From an uncultured Lachnospiraceae bacterium (GTDB taxonomy: Bacteria; Bacillota; Clostridia; Lachnospirales; Lachnospiraceae): DNA of 64,000 nt. Below the pieces are notes generated by a model that ran no database searches, was not told the origin of the DNA, and saw only the letters and a list, made by a program, of their open reading frames with translations. Of this stretch, positions 51,782-61,282 are shown one piece after another. Both the position numbers and the translations under genes were made by a program. Position 1 is the first letter of the stretch. Each line of letters opens with the position of its first letter. The stretch lies in assembly GCA_947178145.1 (NCBI GenBank), contig CAMWXE010000006.1:1-64000 (forward strand), given 5' to 3'.

Positions 51782-52825
51782 TTATTTATTGGCAACTGCA
51801 GCCTTAATCTGCTCGGTAAGCATCGGCACGATTTTGTTCAGATCGCCTACGATACCGTAGTCAGCCACATCAAAGATCGGAGCTGTCTCATCCTTGTTGA
51901 TCGCAACAATGATGTCAGACTCTTCCATACCAGCCAAGTGCTGAATCGCACCTGAGATACCAATCGCAAAATATACATTTGGACGAACAGTCTTTCCAGT
52001 CTGTCCAACCTGCAGATCTTTGCTCTTCCAGCCAGCATCTACCACTGCACGCGAGCAGCTCACTGTACCGCCGATCGCCTCAGCAAGATCATCGAGAATC
52101 TTGAAGTTCTCCGGACTTCCCACACCACGTCCACCGGACACGAGAATCTTTGCATCCATGATATCCACTGTATCTGTAAGATTCTTGACAACCTCAACGA
52201 TCTCCACATACTTGTTATCTGGCGTGAATCCAGGATTGAACTCCTCAATCACAGCCTTAGCGCCTTCCTTCTTCTCCAGCTTCTGCATAACGCCAGGACG
52301 CACTGTCGCCATCTGAGGACGGAAATCCGGACATGCGATGGTAGCGATCGTGTTTCCGCCAAATGCAGGACGTGTCATAAGCAGCTGATTGTGCTTCTGC
52401 TCTTTGCCTGGAATCGGATTGATCGGAAAATCACCGATCTCAAGCGATGTACAGTCTGCTGTTAATCCTGTGTGGACTCTCGCAGAAACGCGTGGTCCTA
52501 AGTCACGGCCGATTGCCGTAGCACCCACCAGCAAAATCTCCGGCTTATATTTGTTAATTACAGATGCCAGCGCATGTGCATAAGGCTCTGTTCTATACTC
52601 TTTCAATTCCGGGTCATCCACTACGATAACCCTATCTGCGCCGTAAGCGGCAAGCTCATCTGCCAGGCCCTTCACATCACTTCCGACTAACACTGCTGTT
52701 ACTTCTGCAGATAATTTCTCTGCAAGTCTCTTACCTTCGCCAATCAGCTCAAGGGCGATACCACTCACCTTGTTATCTACCTGCTGTGCGAAGACAAACA
52801 CGCCTTTATATTCTTCTAAATTCAT
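51782..52825 (-). CDS. etfA: Electron transfer flavoprotein, alpha subunit
   Basis: EtfA binds FAD and, with EtfB, works with butyryl-CoA dehydrogenase to reduce crotonyl-CoA and, by electron bifurcation in clostridia, ferredoxin with NADH. The 347-residue protein has the ETF alpha core (YKPEILLVGATAIGRDLGPRVSARV) and the C-terminal FAD domain (LVSGGRGVGSPENF, VDAGWKSKDLQVGQTGKTVRPNVYFAIGISGAIQHLAGM). It is the last gene of the operon, 52 bases after etfB, and ends in a strong terminator. Confidence 0.95.
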   Translation of the reverse strand: MNLEEYKGVFVFAQQVDNKVSGIALELIGEGKRLAEKLSAEVTAVLVGSDVKGLADELAAYGADRVIVVDDPELKEYRTEPYAHALASVINKYKPEILLVGATAIGRDLGPRVSARVHTGLTADCTSLEIGDFPINPIPGKEQKHNQLLMTRPAFGGNTIATIACPDFRPQMATVRPGVMQKLEKKEGAKAVIEEFNPGFTPDNKYVEIVEVVKNLTDTVDIMDAKILVSGGRGVGSPENFKILDDLAEAIGGTVSCSRAVVDAGWKSKDLQVGQTGKTVRPNVYFAIGISGAIQHLAGMEESDIIVAINKDETAPIFDVADYGIVGDLNKIVPMLTEQIKAAVANK

Positions 52826-52877
52826 GATTAACCTCCATTATAATCTAAGAGTTCTATAATACTTTATCTAATTACGA

Positions 52878-53660
52878 TTAGATAACATGCTTCTCTTTCA
52901 ACTTATCCATGATGTATGCTACAGATTCAGAAGGATCTAATGCAACCTTCTCTCCCTTTCCTTTTCTAACCTTGTCAGATGCTCTTGCGATCTGTGTCGG
53001 TGAACCCTTCAGTCCAAGGTTGGAATCCTCTACATCCTTTAAGTCCGCTCTGCCCCATGTGGTAATCTCTGCCTTGTATGCATCAAAGATTCCACCCGGA
53101 GTCATATAACGAGGCTCGTTCAGCTCAGCAAGTGCTGTGATCAGGCAAGGCATCTTCGCCTTCAATACATGATATCTGTCATCATACTGACGCTCAACGA
53201 TCACGCTGTCCCCTTCAATCTTGATATTCTGTGCGTAAGAGATAACAGGGATTCCAAGGTGCTCTGAGATCTGAGGGCCAACCTGTGCGGTATCACCGTC
53301 AATCGCCTGGCGGCCTGTGATGATCAGATCGTACTCCAGGTTTCGAATTGCACCTGCAAGTGTCTGGGAAGTAGCCCATGTATCAGCTCCTCCGAGAACT
53401 CTGTCTGTCACGAGGATGCCCTTGTCTGCGCCCATTGCAATCGCCTCGCGAAGCACTTCCTCAGCCTTCGGAAGACCCATTGTGACAACGGTTACTTCTG
53501 CGCCATACTGATCCTTTAATCTCAATGCTGCCTCAAGACCCGCCTTGTCATCAGGGTTCATGATTGTCAGCATAGCTGCTCTATCAAGTGTACCGTCAGG
53601 ATTGAACTTAACGCCACCCTTTGTATCAGGTACCTGTTTTACACATACTACAACTTTCAT
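52878..53660 (-). CDS. etfB: Electron transfer flavoprotein, beta subunit
   Basis: Partner of EtfA, 260 residues. Seen are MKVVVCVKQVPDT at the start, NPDDKAGLEAALRLKDQYG, VTDRVLGGADTWATSQTLAGAI, DLIITGRQAIDGDTAQVGPQI (nucleotide-binding) and the end YIMDKLKEKHVI. The start ATG at 53660 follows AAGGAG; another ATG two codons upstream is possible. In bifurcating ETFs the beta subunit binds the second FAD. It lies 186 bases after bcd, an unusually wide gap in this operon, containing two direct repeats. Confidence 0.95.
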   Translation of the reverse strand: MKVVVCVKQVPDTKGGVKFNPDGTLDRAAMLTIMNPDDKAGLEAALRLKDQYGAEVTVVTMGLPKAEEVLREAIAMGADKGILVTDRVLGGADTWATSQTLAGAIRNLEYDLIITGRQAIDGDTAQVGPQISEHLGIPVISYAQNIKIEGDSVIVERQYDDRYHVLKAKMPCLITALAELNEPRYMTPGGIFDAYKAEITTWGRADLKDVEDSNLGLKGSPTQIARASDKVRKGKGEKVALDPSESVAYIMDKLKEKHVI

Positions 53661-53768
53661 GTTCATTCTCCTTATATTATATTTTATTATCACCATCTAC
53701 AATATTGCAATATGGAAAAACGCTTTCTTTTCGCGTTCATCAAAAACAAAACAATTCTTCGCGCATGT

Positions 53769-53849
53769 TTTATCCGCTTAGAAACGCCCGGTTTTTACTT
53801 CGCAATCCATAGTGCGTGCCTTTATACGCCTAGAAATGCCTGGTTTTTA
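53769..53849. repeat. Two 29-bp direct repeats, 52 bp apart
   Basis: TTTATCCGCTTAGAAACGCC at 53769 (29 bases in all) recurs at 53821-53849 with five differences. They fill the gap between bcd and etfB and the second one overlaps the bcd stop codon. Confidence 0.6.
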
Positions 53850-55013
53850 TTTTAAAAGGCTTGATGAGATAACCATTCTCTGAACTTCGCTCGTTCCCTC
53901 GTAGATCTCCGTAATCTTGGCATCTCTCATCATGCGCTCCACTTCATACTCTCTCGTGTAGCCATATCCGCCATGCAGCTGAACTGCCTTTGTCGTAACT
54001 TCCATAGCCATCTCCGCAGCGTATAACTTCGCCATAGCGGCCTCCACATTGTAAGAGGTCTTATGATCCTTTGTGTACTGATCCTTTGTGCATGCAGCCT
54101 TGTAAACCATATACTGGGCAGCCTGCGCCTTTGTAGCCATATCTGCCAGCTGGAACTGTGTATTCTGGAATGCGCCGATCGCACGGCCAAACTGCTTTCT
54201 CTCCTGCACATACGCAATGGTTCTCTCCAGAGCACCCTCGCCAATACCAAGTGCCTGTGCAGCGATACCAATACGTCCGCCGTCAAGTGTGTGCATCGCG
54301 ATACCAAAGCCCTTGCCCTGCTGTCCTAACATATTTTCCTTCGGAATACGGCAGTCTGTAAAGATCAGCTCATACGTGGATGAACCGCGGATACCCATCT
54401 TTTTCTCCTTTGTACCAAATGAGAATCCCGGAGTGCCCTTCTCCACGATAAATGCAGAAATTTCCTTTGTCATTCTGCCGCGCTTCTCGATCATGCCAGT
54501 GATTGCAAAAATCACATATACGTCCGCTTCCTTACCGTTTGTGATAAAGATCTTCGATCCGTTGAGTACCCATTCATCACCTTCGAGTACAGCCTTTGTC
54601 TGCTGTCCCTGCGCGTCTGTACCTGCACCCGGCTCTGTCAGACCGAAAGCGCCAATCTTCTTACCGCTTGCAAGATCCGGCAAATACTTCTGCTTCTGCT
54701 CCTCCGTACCATAGGTAAGAATCGGATCACAGCAGAGTGAAGTATGCGCAGACACGATAACTGCTGTCGTACCGCAAACTTTTGCCAGCTCCTCGACACA
54801 CATTGCATAAGTCAGGACATCACAGCCCTGTCCGCCATATTCCTTTGGAATAGGAATACCCATGAAACCAGCCTTAGCCATTTTCTCGACAGTAGCTCTT
54901 GGGAACTCCTCTGTCTCATCTACCTCGATTGCAAGAGGCTTCACCTCTTTCTCAGCGAACTCTTTGAAGAGTGTTCTCGCCATCTCATGCTCTTTACTTA
55001 ATGTAAAATCCAT
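53847..55013 (-). CDS. bcd: Butyryl-CoA dehydrogenase (acyl-CoA dehydrogenase)
   Basis: Bcd reduces crotonyl-CoA to butyryl-CoA with EtfAB. The 388-residue FAD enzyme has MDFTLSKEHEMARTLF at the start, LTEPGAGTDAQGQQT (FAD loop), MLGQQGKGFGIAMHTLDGGRIGIAAQALG and the C-terminal LHGGYGYTREYEVERMMRDAKITEIYEGTSEVQRMVI with the catalytic Glu of YEGTSE. The start ATG at 55013 has CGGAGGA. Standard length and motifs. The neighbouring genes make the C4 substrate certain in practice. Confidence 0.95.
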   Translation of the reverse strand: MDFTLSKEHEMARTLFKEFAEKEVKPLAIEVDETEEFPRATVEKMAKAGFMGIPIPKEYGGQGCDVLTYAMCVEELAKVCGTTAVIVSAHTSLCCDPILTYGTEEQKQKYLPDLASGKKIGAFGLTEPGAGTDAQGQQTKAVLEGDEWVLNGSKIFITNGKEADVYVIFAITGMIEKRGRMTKEISAFIVEKGTPGFSFGTKEKKMGIRGSSTYELIFTDCRIPKENMLGQQGKGFGIAMHTLDGGRIGIAAQALGIGEGALERTIAYVQERKQFGRAIGAFQNTQFQLADMATKAQAAQYMVYKAACTKDQYTKDHKTSYNVEAAMAKLYAAEMAMEVTTKAVQLHGGYGYTREYEVERMMRDAKITEIYEGTSEVQRMVISSSLLK

Positions 55014-55164
55014 GTTATTATTCCTCCGTTTTATATTCACTTTGATAAATTATTTCTACCACGAACAGCAAGCCACTGTGCCATGCGCTGCCACGAAATC
55101 AGTCAACCATGATTTTATGACAGCACCGTATGCACAGCGCCTTGCCGCAGTATCACATACTCAA

Positions 55165-56007
55165 TTATTTCTTAGAATAATCGTAGAAGCCAGCGCCTGT
55201 CTTCTTTCCGAGCTTTCCAGCGCGTACCATCTTTCTGAGAAGCGGAGACGGTGCATACTTGGAATCGCCAGTCTCAGCATAGATAACTTCCATGATTGCA
55301 AGTACGATATCCAGTCCTATGTAATCGCCAAGTGCCAGAGGTCCCATCGGGTGATTTGCGCCGAGCTGCATCGCCACATCGATGTCTGCCACGCTTGCAA
55401 CGCCTGCTGCGTATACGTTGATTGCCTCGTTGATCATCGGAATCAGGATTCTGTTTACCACGAAACCAGCTGCCTCGTTCACCTCTACCGGAGTCTTGCC
55501 GATCTCTGCAGCGATACCCTTAATCTTCTCAACAAGCTCTGCAGGTGTATTTGCGCCTGCAATTACCTCTACCAGCTTCATTCTGTCAGCCGGGTTAAAG
55601 AAGTGCATACCAACGAGCGGACGGTCAAGGCCAGCACCCATCTCTGTGATGGAAAGGGAAGATGTGTTGGTGGCAAAGATACACTCAGGCTTTACAATCT
55701 CCTGCAGTTCCTTAAATGTAGTCTTCTTAATTTCCATTTTCTCCGGTGCAACCTCGATCACAAGGTCGCAGTCTGTACAGATATCCTTCAAACCTGTAAC
55801 AATTTTAGCAGCAATCGCATCTGCTTTCTCCTGTGTGATCTTCTCCTTGCTTACGAGGAAGTTCAGATTCTTTAAAATCTTAGCTTTTCCGCCATCTGCA
55901 AACTCCTGCTTAATATCGCATAAGCATACTTCGTAACCATCTGTCATTGCAAATGCCTGTGCAATACCAGAACCCATGGTTCCCGCACCAATAATACCAA
56001 CCTTCAT
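55165..56007 (-). CDS. hbd: 3-hydroxybutyryl-CoA dehydrogenase
   Basis: Hbd reduces acetoacetyl-CoA to 3-hydroxybutyryl-CoA with NAD(P)H. The 280-residue protein has the Rossmann loop IGIIGAGTMGSGIAQ-like start, IFATNTSSLSITEMG, RPLVGMHFFNPADRMKLVEVI with the catalytic His, and the C-terminal helical domain (GANHPMGPLALGDYIGLDIVLAIMEVI). Start behind AAGGAGG. It lies 32 bases after crt. Confidence 0.95.
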   Translation of the reverse strand: MKVGIIGAGTMGSGIAQAFAMTDGYEVCLCDIKQEFADGGKAKILKNLNFLVSKEKITQEKADAIAAKIVTGLKDICTDCDLVIEVAPEKMEIKKTTFKELQEIVKPECIFATNTSSLSITEMGAGLDRPLVGMHFFNPADRMKLVEVIAGANTPAELVEKIKGIAAEIGKTPVEVNEAAGFVVNRILIPMINEAINVYAAGVASVADIDVAMQLGANHPMGPLALGDYIGLDIVLAIMEVIYAETGDSKYAPSPLLRKMVRAGKLGKKTGAGFYDYSKK

Positions 56008-56039
56008 TGTCAGTCCTCCTTATAAATAATTATTTAATA

Positions 56040-56825
56040 TTAACAATTTTTGAACGGCTCTTTCACCTTTTCCTTGTTCTTATCCAGGAAAAATGCCATG
56101 CCATACTTCTGGTCTTCTGTCTCGAAGCAGTCGCCAAACAGCTTCTCCTCGATTACGATTGCCTTGTCCATGTCCACGTCAAGTCCCTCGTTGATCGCCT
56201 TCTTGCAGTTGCGTACTGCGATCGGCGCATTCTTTGCGATGCCCGCCGCCATCTTCTCCGCCTGTGTCATCAGCTCTTCTGCCGGATATACAGCGTTTAC
56301 CAGACCGATCCGGAGTGCCTCGTCCGCCTTGATATTTCTTGCGGTGTAGATCATCTGTTTTGCCATGCCTGCACCCACAAGGCGTGCCAGTCTCTGTGTA
56401 CCGCCAAATCCTGGCGTAATGCCAAGACCAACCTCCGGCTGACCAAACACAGCATTCTCAGAACAGATTCTGATATCACAGCTCATGGAGATCTCGCAGC
56501 CGCCGCCAAGTGCAAAACCGTTCACTGCCGCGATCACGGGAATCGGGAAAGTCTCAAGCTTTCTGAACACATCATTTCCCTTCTTGCCAAAAGCCTCGCC
56601 CTCCGCCTTTGTGAGGGTACTCATCTCACCGATGTCTGCGCCCGCAACAAATGACTTGGAACCTGCACCTGTGAGAATCAGACATCTCACCTCATCGAGA
56701 TTCACTGCGTCAAGTGTTGCATCCAGCTCGTCCAAAACCTGCGAATTTAACGCGTTCAGAGCTTTTTCACGGTTGATTGTGATCTTGCCAACTGCACCGT
56801 TTACTTCATACAAAATAAAATCCAT
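56040..56825 (-). CDS. crt: Crotonase (3-hydroxybutyryl-CoA dehydratase)
   Basis: Crt removes water from 3-hydroxybutyryl-CoA to form crotonyl-CoA. The 261-residue enoyl-CoA hydratase has the oxyanion-hole motifs SKSFVAGADIGEM and NGFALGGGCEISMSCD, and VFGQPEVGLGITPGFGGTQRL with the catalytic Glu pair. The start at 56825 follows GGAGGTAAGT. Second gene of the operon, 63 bases after thl. Confidence 0.95.
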   Translation of the reverse strand: MDFILYEVNGAVGKITINREKALNALNSQVLDELDATLDAVNLDEVRCLILTGAGSKSFVAGADIGEMSTLTKAEGEAFGKKGNDVFRKLETFPIPVIAAVNGFALGGGCEISMSCDIRICSENAVFGQPEVGLGITPGFGGTQRLARLVGAGMAKQMIYTARNIKADEALRIGLVNAVYPAEELMTQAEKMAAGIAKNAPIAVRNCKKAINEGLDVDMDKAIVIEEKLFGDCFETEDQKYGMAFFLDKNKEKVKEPFKNC

Positions 56826-56888
56826 ACTTACCTCCATTTATATAACTTCAGAAGAACGCCTTCTTCTGGCGTTCTTCTTACGCGTAAC

Positions 56889-58082
56889 TTACGCGTTTGC
56901 CTCGTATTTTTTAACGACTGTAGAGCAGCCCATACCGCCGCCGATACACAATGTCGCAAGACCTGTCTTAGCGCCCTTTGCCTCCATCTCATGAAGCAGT
57001 GTAACCAGAATACGGCATCCCGATGCTCCTACCGGATGTCCCAATGCGATAGCACCGCCGTTTGGATTCAGCTGTTTATCCACATCGATTCCCAGGTCTC
57101 TGCCCACTGCGATCGACTGTGCTGCGAAAGCCTCATTTGCCTCGATAATATCAAAGTCCTCAATCTTCATGCCAGTCTTAGCCATAACTTTCCTGGTAGC
57201 CGCAACAGGTCCGATACCCATCACTTCAGGTCTCACGCCTGCAAGCGCACCTGCAACCCACTCAGCCATAGGCGTTACGCCCAATTCCTTTGCCTTCTCC
57301 TCGCTCATCACTACGATGGCAGCTGCACCGTCATTGATTCCTGACGCATTGCCTGCTGTGACGTACTTATCCTTGTTGATCGGACGAAGTTTTGCCAGAC
57401 CTTCCATTGTAGAACCTGCTCTTGGACCCTCGTCAACCTTAAACTCTACCATCTCTTTTTTCTTCTTAACCATCACAGGCACGATTTCCTTGTCGAAAGC
57501 ACCTGATTTCTGAGCTGCCTCTGCCTTCTGCTGGCTCTTTAACGCGAACTCGTCTAATTCCTCGCGTGTAATCTTCCACTCATCGCAGATATTGTCTGCG
57601 GTTTGAATCATGTGGTAGTTGTTGAATGCATCCCACAGCGCGTCGTTCACCATTGTATCCACCAGTGTACCATTGTTCATTCTATAGCCGAAACGTGCAT
57701 TAGGCAGTGCAAAAGGAGCCATAGACATATTCTCCATACCACCTGCCACTACGACATCTGCATCGCCTGCCAAAATCATCTGAGCAGCCATATTCACACA
57801 GTTCAGACCAGAGCCGCACACAACATTGACTGTAACTGCCGGCGTCTCAATCGGAAGACCCGCCTTGATGGAAGACTGGCGAGCCACATTCTGCCCCTGT
57901 CCAGCCTGGATAACGCATCCCATATATACATGATCAACCTTATCAGGAGCTACCCCTGCTCTGTTTAAAGCCTCCTTAATTACGATAGAACCAAGTTCTG
58001 CTGCCGGTGTTGTGCTGAGTGAACCGCCCATCGTGCCGATTGCTGTACGGCATGCACCTGCTAATACAATTTTCTTTGCCAT
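56889..58082 (-). CDS. thl: Acetyl-CoA C-acetyltransferase (thiolase)
   Basis: Thiolase joins two acetyl-CoA to acetoacetyl-CoA, the entry step of butyrate synthesis. The 397-residue protein has the nucleophile Cys89 ([14 protein letters not shown]), the [10 protein letters not shown] motif with His, and CIGGGMGCS at the end with the acid/base Cys. The start ATG at 58082 has GGAGGA 8 bases ahead; a longer frame to 58142 has no site. It leads the operon with a long leader behind the promoter at 58310-58338. Confidence 0.95.
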   Translation of the reverse strand: MAKKIVLAGACRTAIGTMGGSLSTTPAAELGSIVIKEALNRAGVAPDKVDHVYMGCVIQAGQGQNVARQSSIKAGLPIETPAVTVNVVCGSGLNCVNMAAQMILAGDADVVVAGGMENMSMAPFALPNARFGYRMNNGTLVDTMVNDALWDAFNNYHMIQTADNICDEWKITREELDEFALKSQQKAEAAQKSGAFDKEIVPVMVKKKKEMVEFKVDEGPRAGSTMEGLAKLRPINKDKYVTAGNASGINDGAAAIVVMSEEKAKELGVTPMAEWVAGALAGVRPEVMGIGPVAATRKVMAKTGMKIEDFDIIEANEAFAAQSIAVGRDLGIDVDKQLNPNGGAIALGHPVGASGCRILVTLLHEMEAKGAKTGLATLCIGGGMGCSTVVKKYEANA

Positions 58083-58309
58083 TATCTTTTCCTCCATACT
58101 TATGATACTCTCATGACGGGTTTCTGCAGCTCTCACATCCACCCACCAGTTTCCACGTGACTGCGATTTTTGTCACATTAGCCGGGAATTAATGAAAAAT
58201 GCACAAAAAAATATTGCAAATTCTCTCAATACAGCTGTTTGTTGTGCAGTTCCTTTGTGCAGTATTCAAAATTTGCCCATTTATTGCATCTATCGCAATC
58301 ATTGTGCTT

Positions 58310-58338
58310 ATTTTATCACATTGTTAAAAAAAAAGCAA
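58310..58338 (-). promoter_or_regulatory. Promoter of the butyryl-CoA operon
   Basis: On the minus strand TTGCTT (58333-58338) and TAAAAT (58310-58315) are 17 bases apart, leaving a 5' leader of about 220 bases. The rest of 58083-58512 is AT-rich and shows nothing else I can name. Confidence 0.5.
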
Positions 58339-58512
58339 TCTATTTATCTTTTGATATTTACTGCAATATTGACGAATTTTGCCTATATAAATTATCCATT
58401 TTTATCCAGTGCGAATCTGTCACAAAATACTCTGGCTGTCGCTTCTTGTGCACTTTTTCTATTTGGCGGCATTTATGCACTCTATACAATTATTTTTTGC
58501 TGCTGTTCGCCA

Positions 58513-59055
58513 TTATTGCCCGGCAGCTATTGGCACTACTGGATCTTTCATGTCATATATCCGATCCCACTCCTTCGTGTCATCATCCCGCTCCACCTCG
58601 CATCTGTGGGCGCTCAGAAATCCTGCCAACTGGTAAAAATCAACCCATATTTCATTATTTCCATCCTTCTGCGATTCATCAAATATGAGCTGCAGCCCTA
58701 CGTGGAGATGTACCGTCTCGATATTATTTACATTCTCTGTATCACTGTAGCCTGTATGCCCCATGTATCCGATCACATCCCCTGCCGTGACATAGTCTCC
58801 CTCTTTGAGCCCCTCCGCATAAGGTCTGTTCTGCCTTAAATGTGCATAGTAATAATACCTTTGCTTGTCAAAGCTCCGGATGCCAATACGCCATCCCCCA
58901 TACCGGTTCCAGCCAAGGGCCTCCACATAGCCCGACTCCACTGCTATGATCGGGGTGCCAATGAGCCCCATCATGTCATGTCCAAGATGCTGCCTCTTGT
59001 AGCCGAAATCCCTGCCTACACCAAAATCAGCCTCTGTCTGACACGGACTAAAAAA
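58513..59055 (-). pseudogene. M23 (LytM-type) peptidase, N-terminally truncated
   Basis: The frame from 59055 to 58513 gives about 180 residues of a peptidase family M23 catalytic domain: FGYKRQHLGHD (zinc His and Asp), then VIAVESGYVEALGWN-like sheet, YYYYAHLRQNRP, and VHLHVGLQLIFDESQK with the third zinc-binding His. Residues before FGVGRDFGY are preceded by a stop (TGA at 59056-59058), so the signal peptide and N-terminal part of the usual protein are missing. ATG codons at 58974 lie inside the catalytic domain. The metal site is kept, but export is lost, so it is probably inactive. It ends directly next to the MotB-like gene. Confidence 0.75.
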
Positions 59056-59061
59056 TCATTC

Positions 59062-59979
59062 TTACTCCAGAACCTCCGAAATCTTCTTGATCATCTCATC
59101 TTCCTTCAGCCGAAATTTGATCTCTACCCTTCTGGAAGCCGGCATGTCCACCTCCTCAGTGGAGTTTCCTGACGAATCCGTTTGGTAAACCGGATTACTC
59201 CATGATTTCCCGTTGACGGTCAGAATCTTTTGCAGCTGCTCGATCTTTGCCTCGCTGAGTCCGTTGCTTTTGTTCAGGCAGAAATCTGCCACCGCATTCG
59301 CACGCTCATAGGATAGCTTCATATTGCTCTGATAGCCTCCGTCCGTGTCCGTATGCCCCTCGATAATAATCTCAGCAATATAATCGCGGAACTGGTCCTG
59401 GAGCAGCACATCCAGATACATCGGAATAATGTTTTGTAATGACTCCTTACTCTCCGCCGTCAGTGAGGAACTGTTATAGCGGAAAAGCACATCCGAAGAA
59501 AACGTAATGGAACCTGTCTGCGCATCCACTTTCATCGTCGAATTGCTGAAAGCTGACTGCAGCGCCCCGATAATATCCGTGCGGATGCCGACGATATCCT
59601 GCAGTTCCTGCTTTGTCGTTGTCAGCTCCTGTTTGGCATTTTCTATCTCCAGGTACGCATTGTTCAATTCTTCCTGCGTCAGGGCCGCCTGCTCGTAAGC
59701 CTGCCGTAATTCCGCCAATGAGGACGCAAGCTCCTCATTGGACTTCTCCAGCTCTGCCTTGGAAAATTCCAAATCCTCTATTGTCACATCTAACGCGCTC
59801 TGCGCTGCACTAAGCTCCAGTCTTGTCCTGTCGAGATCATTTGTTTTCTGTCTGTATATAGCAAGCGTAATCGCTATCAGCAAAATAAATATCAGCAGAA
59901 GCGCCGCCATCATATCCGAATAGGACTGCCAGTAGCTGTGCTCCGCAAATGTTTCTCTGTTTCTTCTCCTATTTTTCAT
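59062..59979 (-). CDS. MotB/ZorB-like protein with OmpA peptidoglycan-binding domain
   Basis: The 305-residue membrane protein has a short cytoplasmic N-terminus, SYSDMMAALLLIFILLIAI (one span with Asp22, the place of the ion-carrying Asp of MotB and ZorB), a long coiled-coil at about 45-130 and an OmpA-type domain at about 165-300 with EIIIEGHTDTDGGYQSNMKLSYERA. Such proteins anchor ion-driven motors to the wall. It overlaps the MotA-like gene by 11 bases. No flagellar or chemotaxis gene is present, so it is not an ordinary flagellar stator. The peptidoglycan domain would act outside the membrane. Confidence 0.82.
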   Translation of the reverse strand: MKNRRRNRETFAEHSYWQSYSDMMAALLLIFILLIAITLAIYRQKTNDLDRTRLELSAAQSALDVTIEDLEFSKAELEKSNEELASSLAELRQAYEQAALTQEELNNAYLEIENAKQELTTTKQELQDIVGIRTDIIGALQSAFSNSTMKVDAQTGSITFSSDVLFRYNSSSLTAESKESLQNIIPMYLDVLLQDQFRDYIAEIIIEGHTDTDGGYQSNMKLSYERANAVADFCLNKSNGLSEAKIEQLQKILTVNGKSWSNPVYQTDSSGNSTEEVDMPASRRVEIKFRLKEDEMIKKISEVLE

Positions 59980-61144
59980 ATAAATTCCTCATCTGTCCCA
60001 ATGTGTATATCTGACTGCTAATCTCATCGCTCATATCACTGCACATATCCGCCAGCATTTCCTTCTGGTCCTCAAGCTGTCTTGCAAACACTTCCTGCCG
60101 TTCCATGACACTTGCAAGGGCCTCCTGTACATCGCGGTTTACTTCCACCAAGGCCGTGACCGCTTCCACCATTTCCGCAACATTGGCCGCGCTGACTGCC
60201 TGCGATTCTCCCGCGCTCTTCAAAACATTCCCAAGTTTCTTAAAATCCATTTCCAGAGCCTTCTGCATCTGTTCTGTAAACTTGTCTACAATGCGCCCCA
60301 CGCCTGCCGTCTGCTCCATCGCATTGCCCTTCATCATTTCAAGCATCTGCTTTAAAGAATTTGCCATTCCGGCCTGATAAACAAGCATCGTTGCAGAATT
60401 CTCATCCTCTTTCCCGGCAAACGGCTGCGCAGTCTGGCGGAACACACTCAGAAATTCATCCAGCACCCTGTACGCATCCGACATAATACTGCGGTAAACA
60501 ATATTAAACACCAGCGAGAAGAAAATACCATATACGGAAGTGTGAAAAGCCACTTTCATGCCGGAAAGCAGCGAGCCCACATTGTCCGAAATCGTAAAGA
60601 TATCGTCTCCGCTGAATGCGCCCAGCCCCATGGACAGACCGAGAAACGTTCCCAAAATCCCCATGCCCGTAAGTGTCCCTGGAACTCCGGAATTAAAGAA
60701 ATTCATGCCTACCTGGTCCAAAAGATCCTCATTGATATATTCTTCCAGATCGCGGGATGAACCAGCGCCCCGCCTCGTCTTTGTACCTTTTACCCGCAAT
60801 CGGTACTTATTGAATGCATTCTGCAAATTCTTTTCCTCAAAAAATGCAGCATTGTCTTTCAAAATTGCCCATAGATTCTGTCCATCTGCCTTCTTATATT
60901 CCTCCTGCAGGTACAGTCTGACATCTTCCAGCTCACGCGTAACCCTGCCCAGTCTGCCGAAACTGATGGCAGATATGACAAAAAGAATCCCGATAATAAT
61001 CAGAAATCCGATATTGATGACCAGATTCACAGAAGAATCCCATTCCCCTGTAAATACTCCGTTCAAATACAAAACAAACGCCACAACAATGACATACAAA
61101 AAAAATAGTACATAATACAGCTTTCTTTTCATCCTTGTTCCCAT
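59969..61144 (-). CDS. MotA/TolQ/ExbB-type channel protein, ZorA-like
   Basis: The 391-residue membrane protein has spans at about 10-32 and 40-62, then the MotA/ExbB core GMGILGTFLGLSMGLGAFSGDD and GMKVAFHTSVYGIFFSLVFN (about 160-220 of the longer reading), and a C-terminal helical tail of about 170 residues with repeated Gln/Glu/Met. The tail is longer than in ExbB, as in ZorA of Zorya defence systems. The start at 61144 has GAAAGGAAAAGG; ATG at 61165 and 61132 are alternatives. With the MotB-like protein it forms an ion-driven pair. Zorya identity is only a possibility. Confidence 0.78.
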   Translation of the reverse strand: MGTRMKRKLYYVLFFLYVIVVAFVLYLNGVFTGEWDSSVNLVINIGFLIIIGILFVISAISFGRLGRVTRELEDVRLYLQEEYKKADGQNLWAILKDNAAFFEEKNLQNAFNKYRLRVKGTKTRRGAGSSRDLEEYINEDLLDQVGMNFFNSGVPGTLTGMGILGTFLGLSMGLGAFSGDDIFTISDNVGSLLSGMKVAFHTSVYGIFFSLVFNIVYRSIMSDAYRVLDEFLSVFRQTAQPFAGKEDENSATMLVYQAGMANSLKQMLEMMKGNAMEQTAGVGRIVDKFTEQMQKALEMDFKKLGNVLKSAGESQAVSAANVAEMVEAVTALVEVNRDVQEALASVMERQEVFARQLEDQKEMLADMCSDMSDEISSQIYTLGQMRNLYEK

Positions 61145-61282
61145 CCTTTTCCTTTCGTACTTCATCCAGTTATTATTTCATTTAACTTTAAAATGATTCT
61201 TACAGTTTTTGTCTGTCCGTATAAAATACGATTTCATGTGTGAGTGTATCATACTTTTCGATGACTGACTATATAAATGATA

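Noticed and set aside
58192-58839. Plus-strand hydrophobic reading frame of 215 residues
   Set aside because: It spans the AT-rich promoter region and the M23 remnant; hydrophobic residues come from T-rich bases and no ribosome site is present.
59062-61144. Complete Zorya system
   Set aside because: Only ZorA/ZorB-like proteins are seen; no ZorC, ZorD or ZorE neighbour, so a full system is not claimed.
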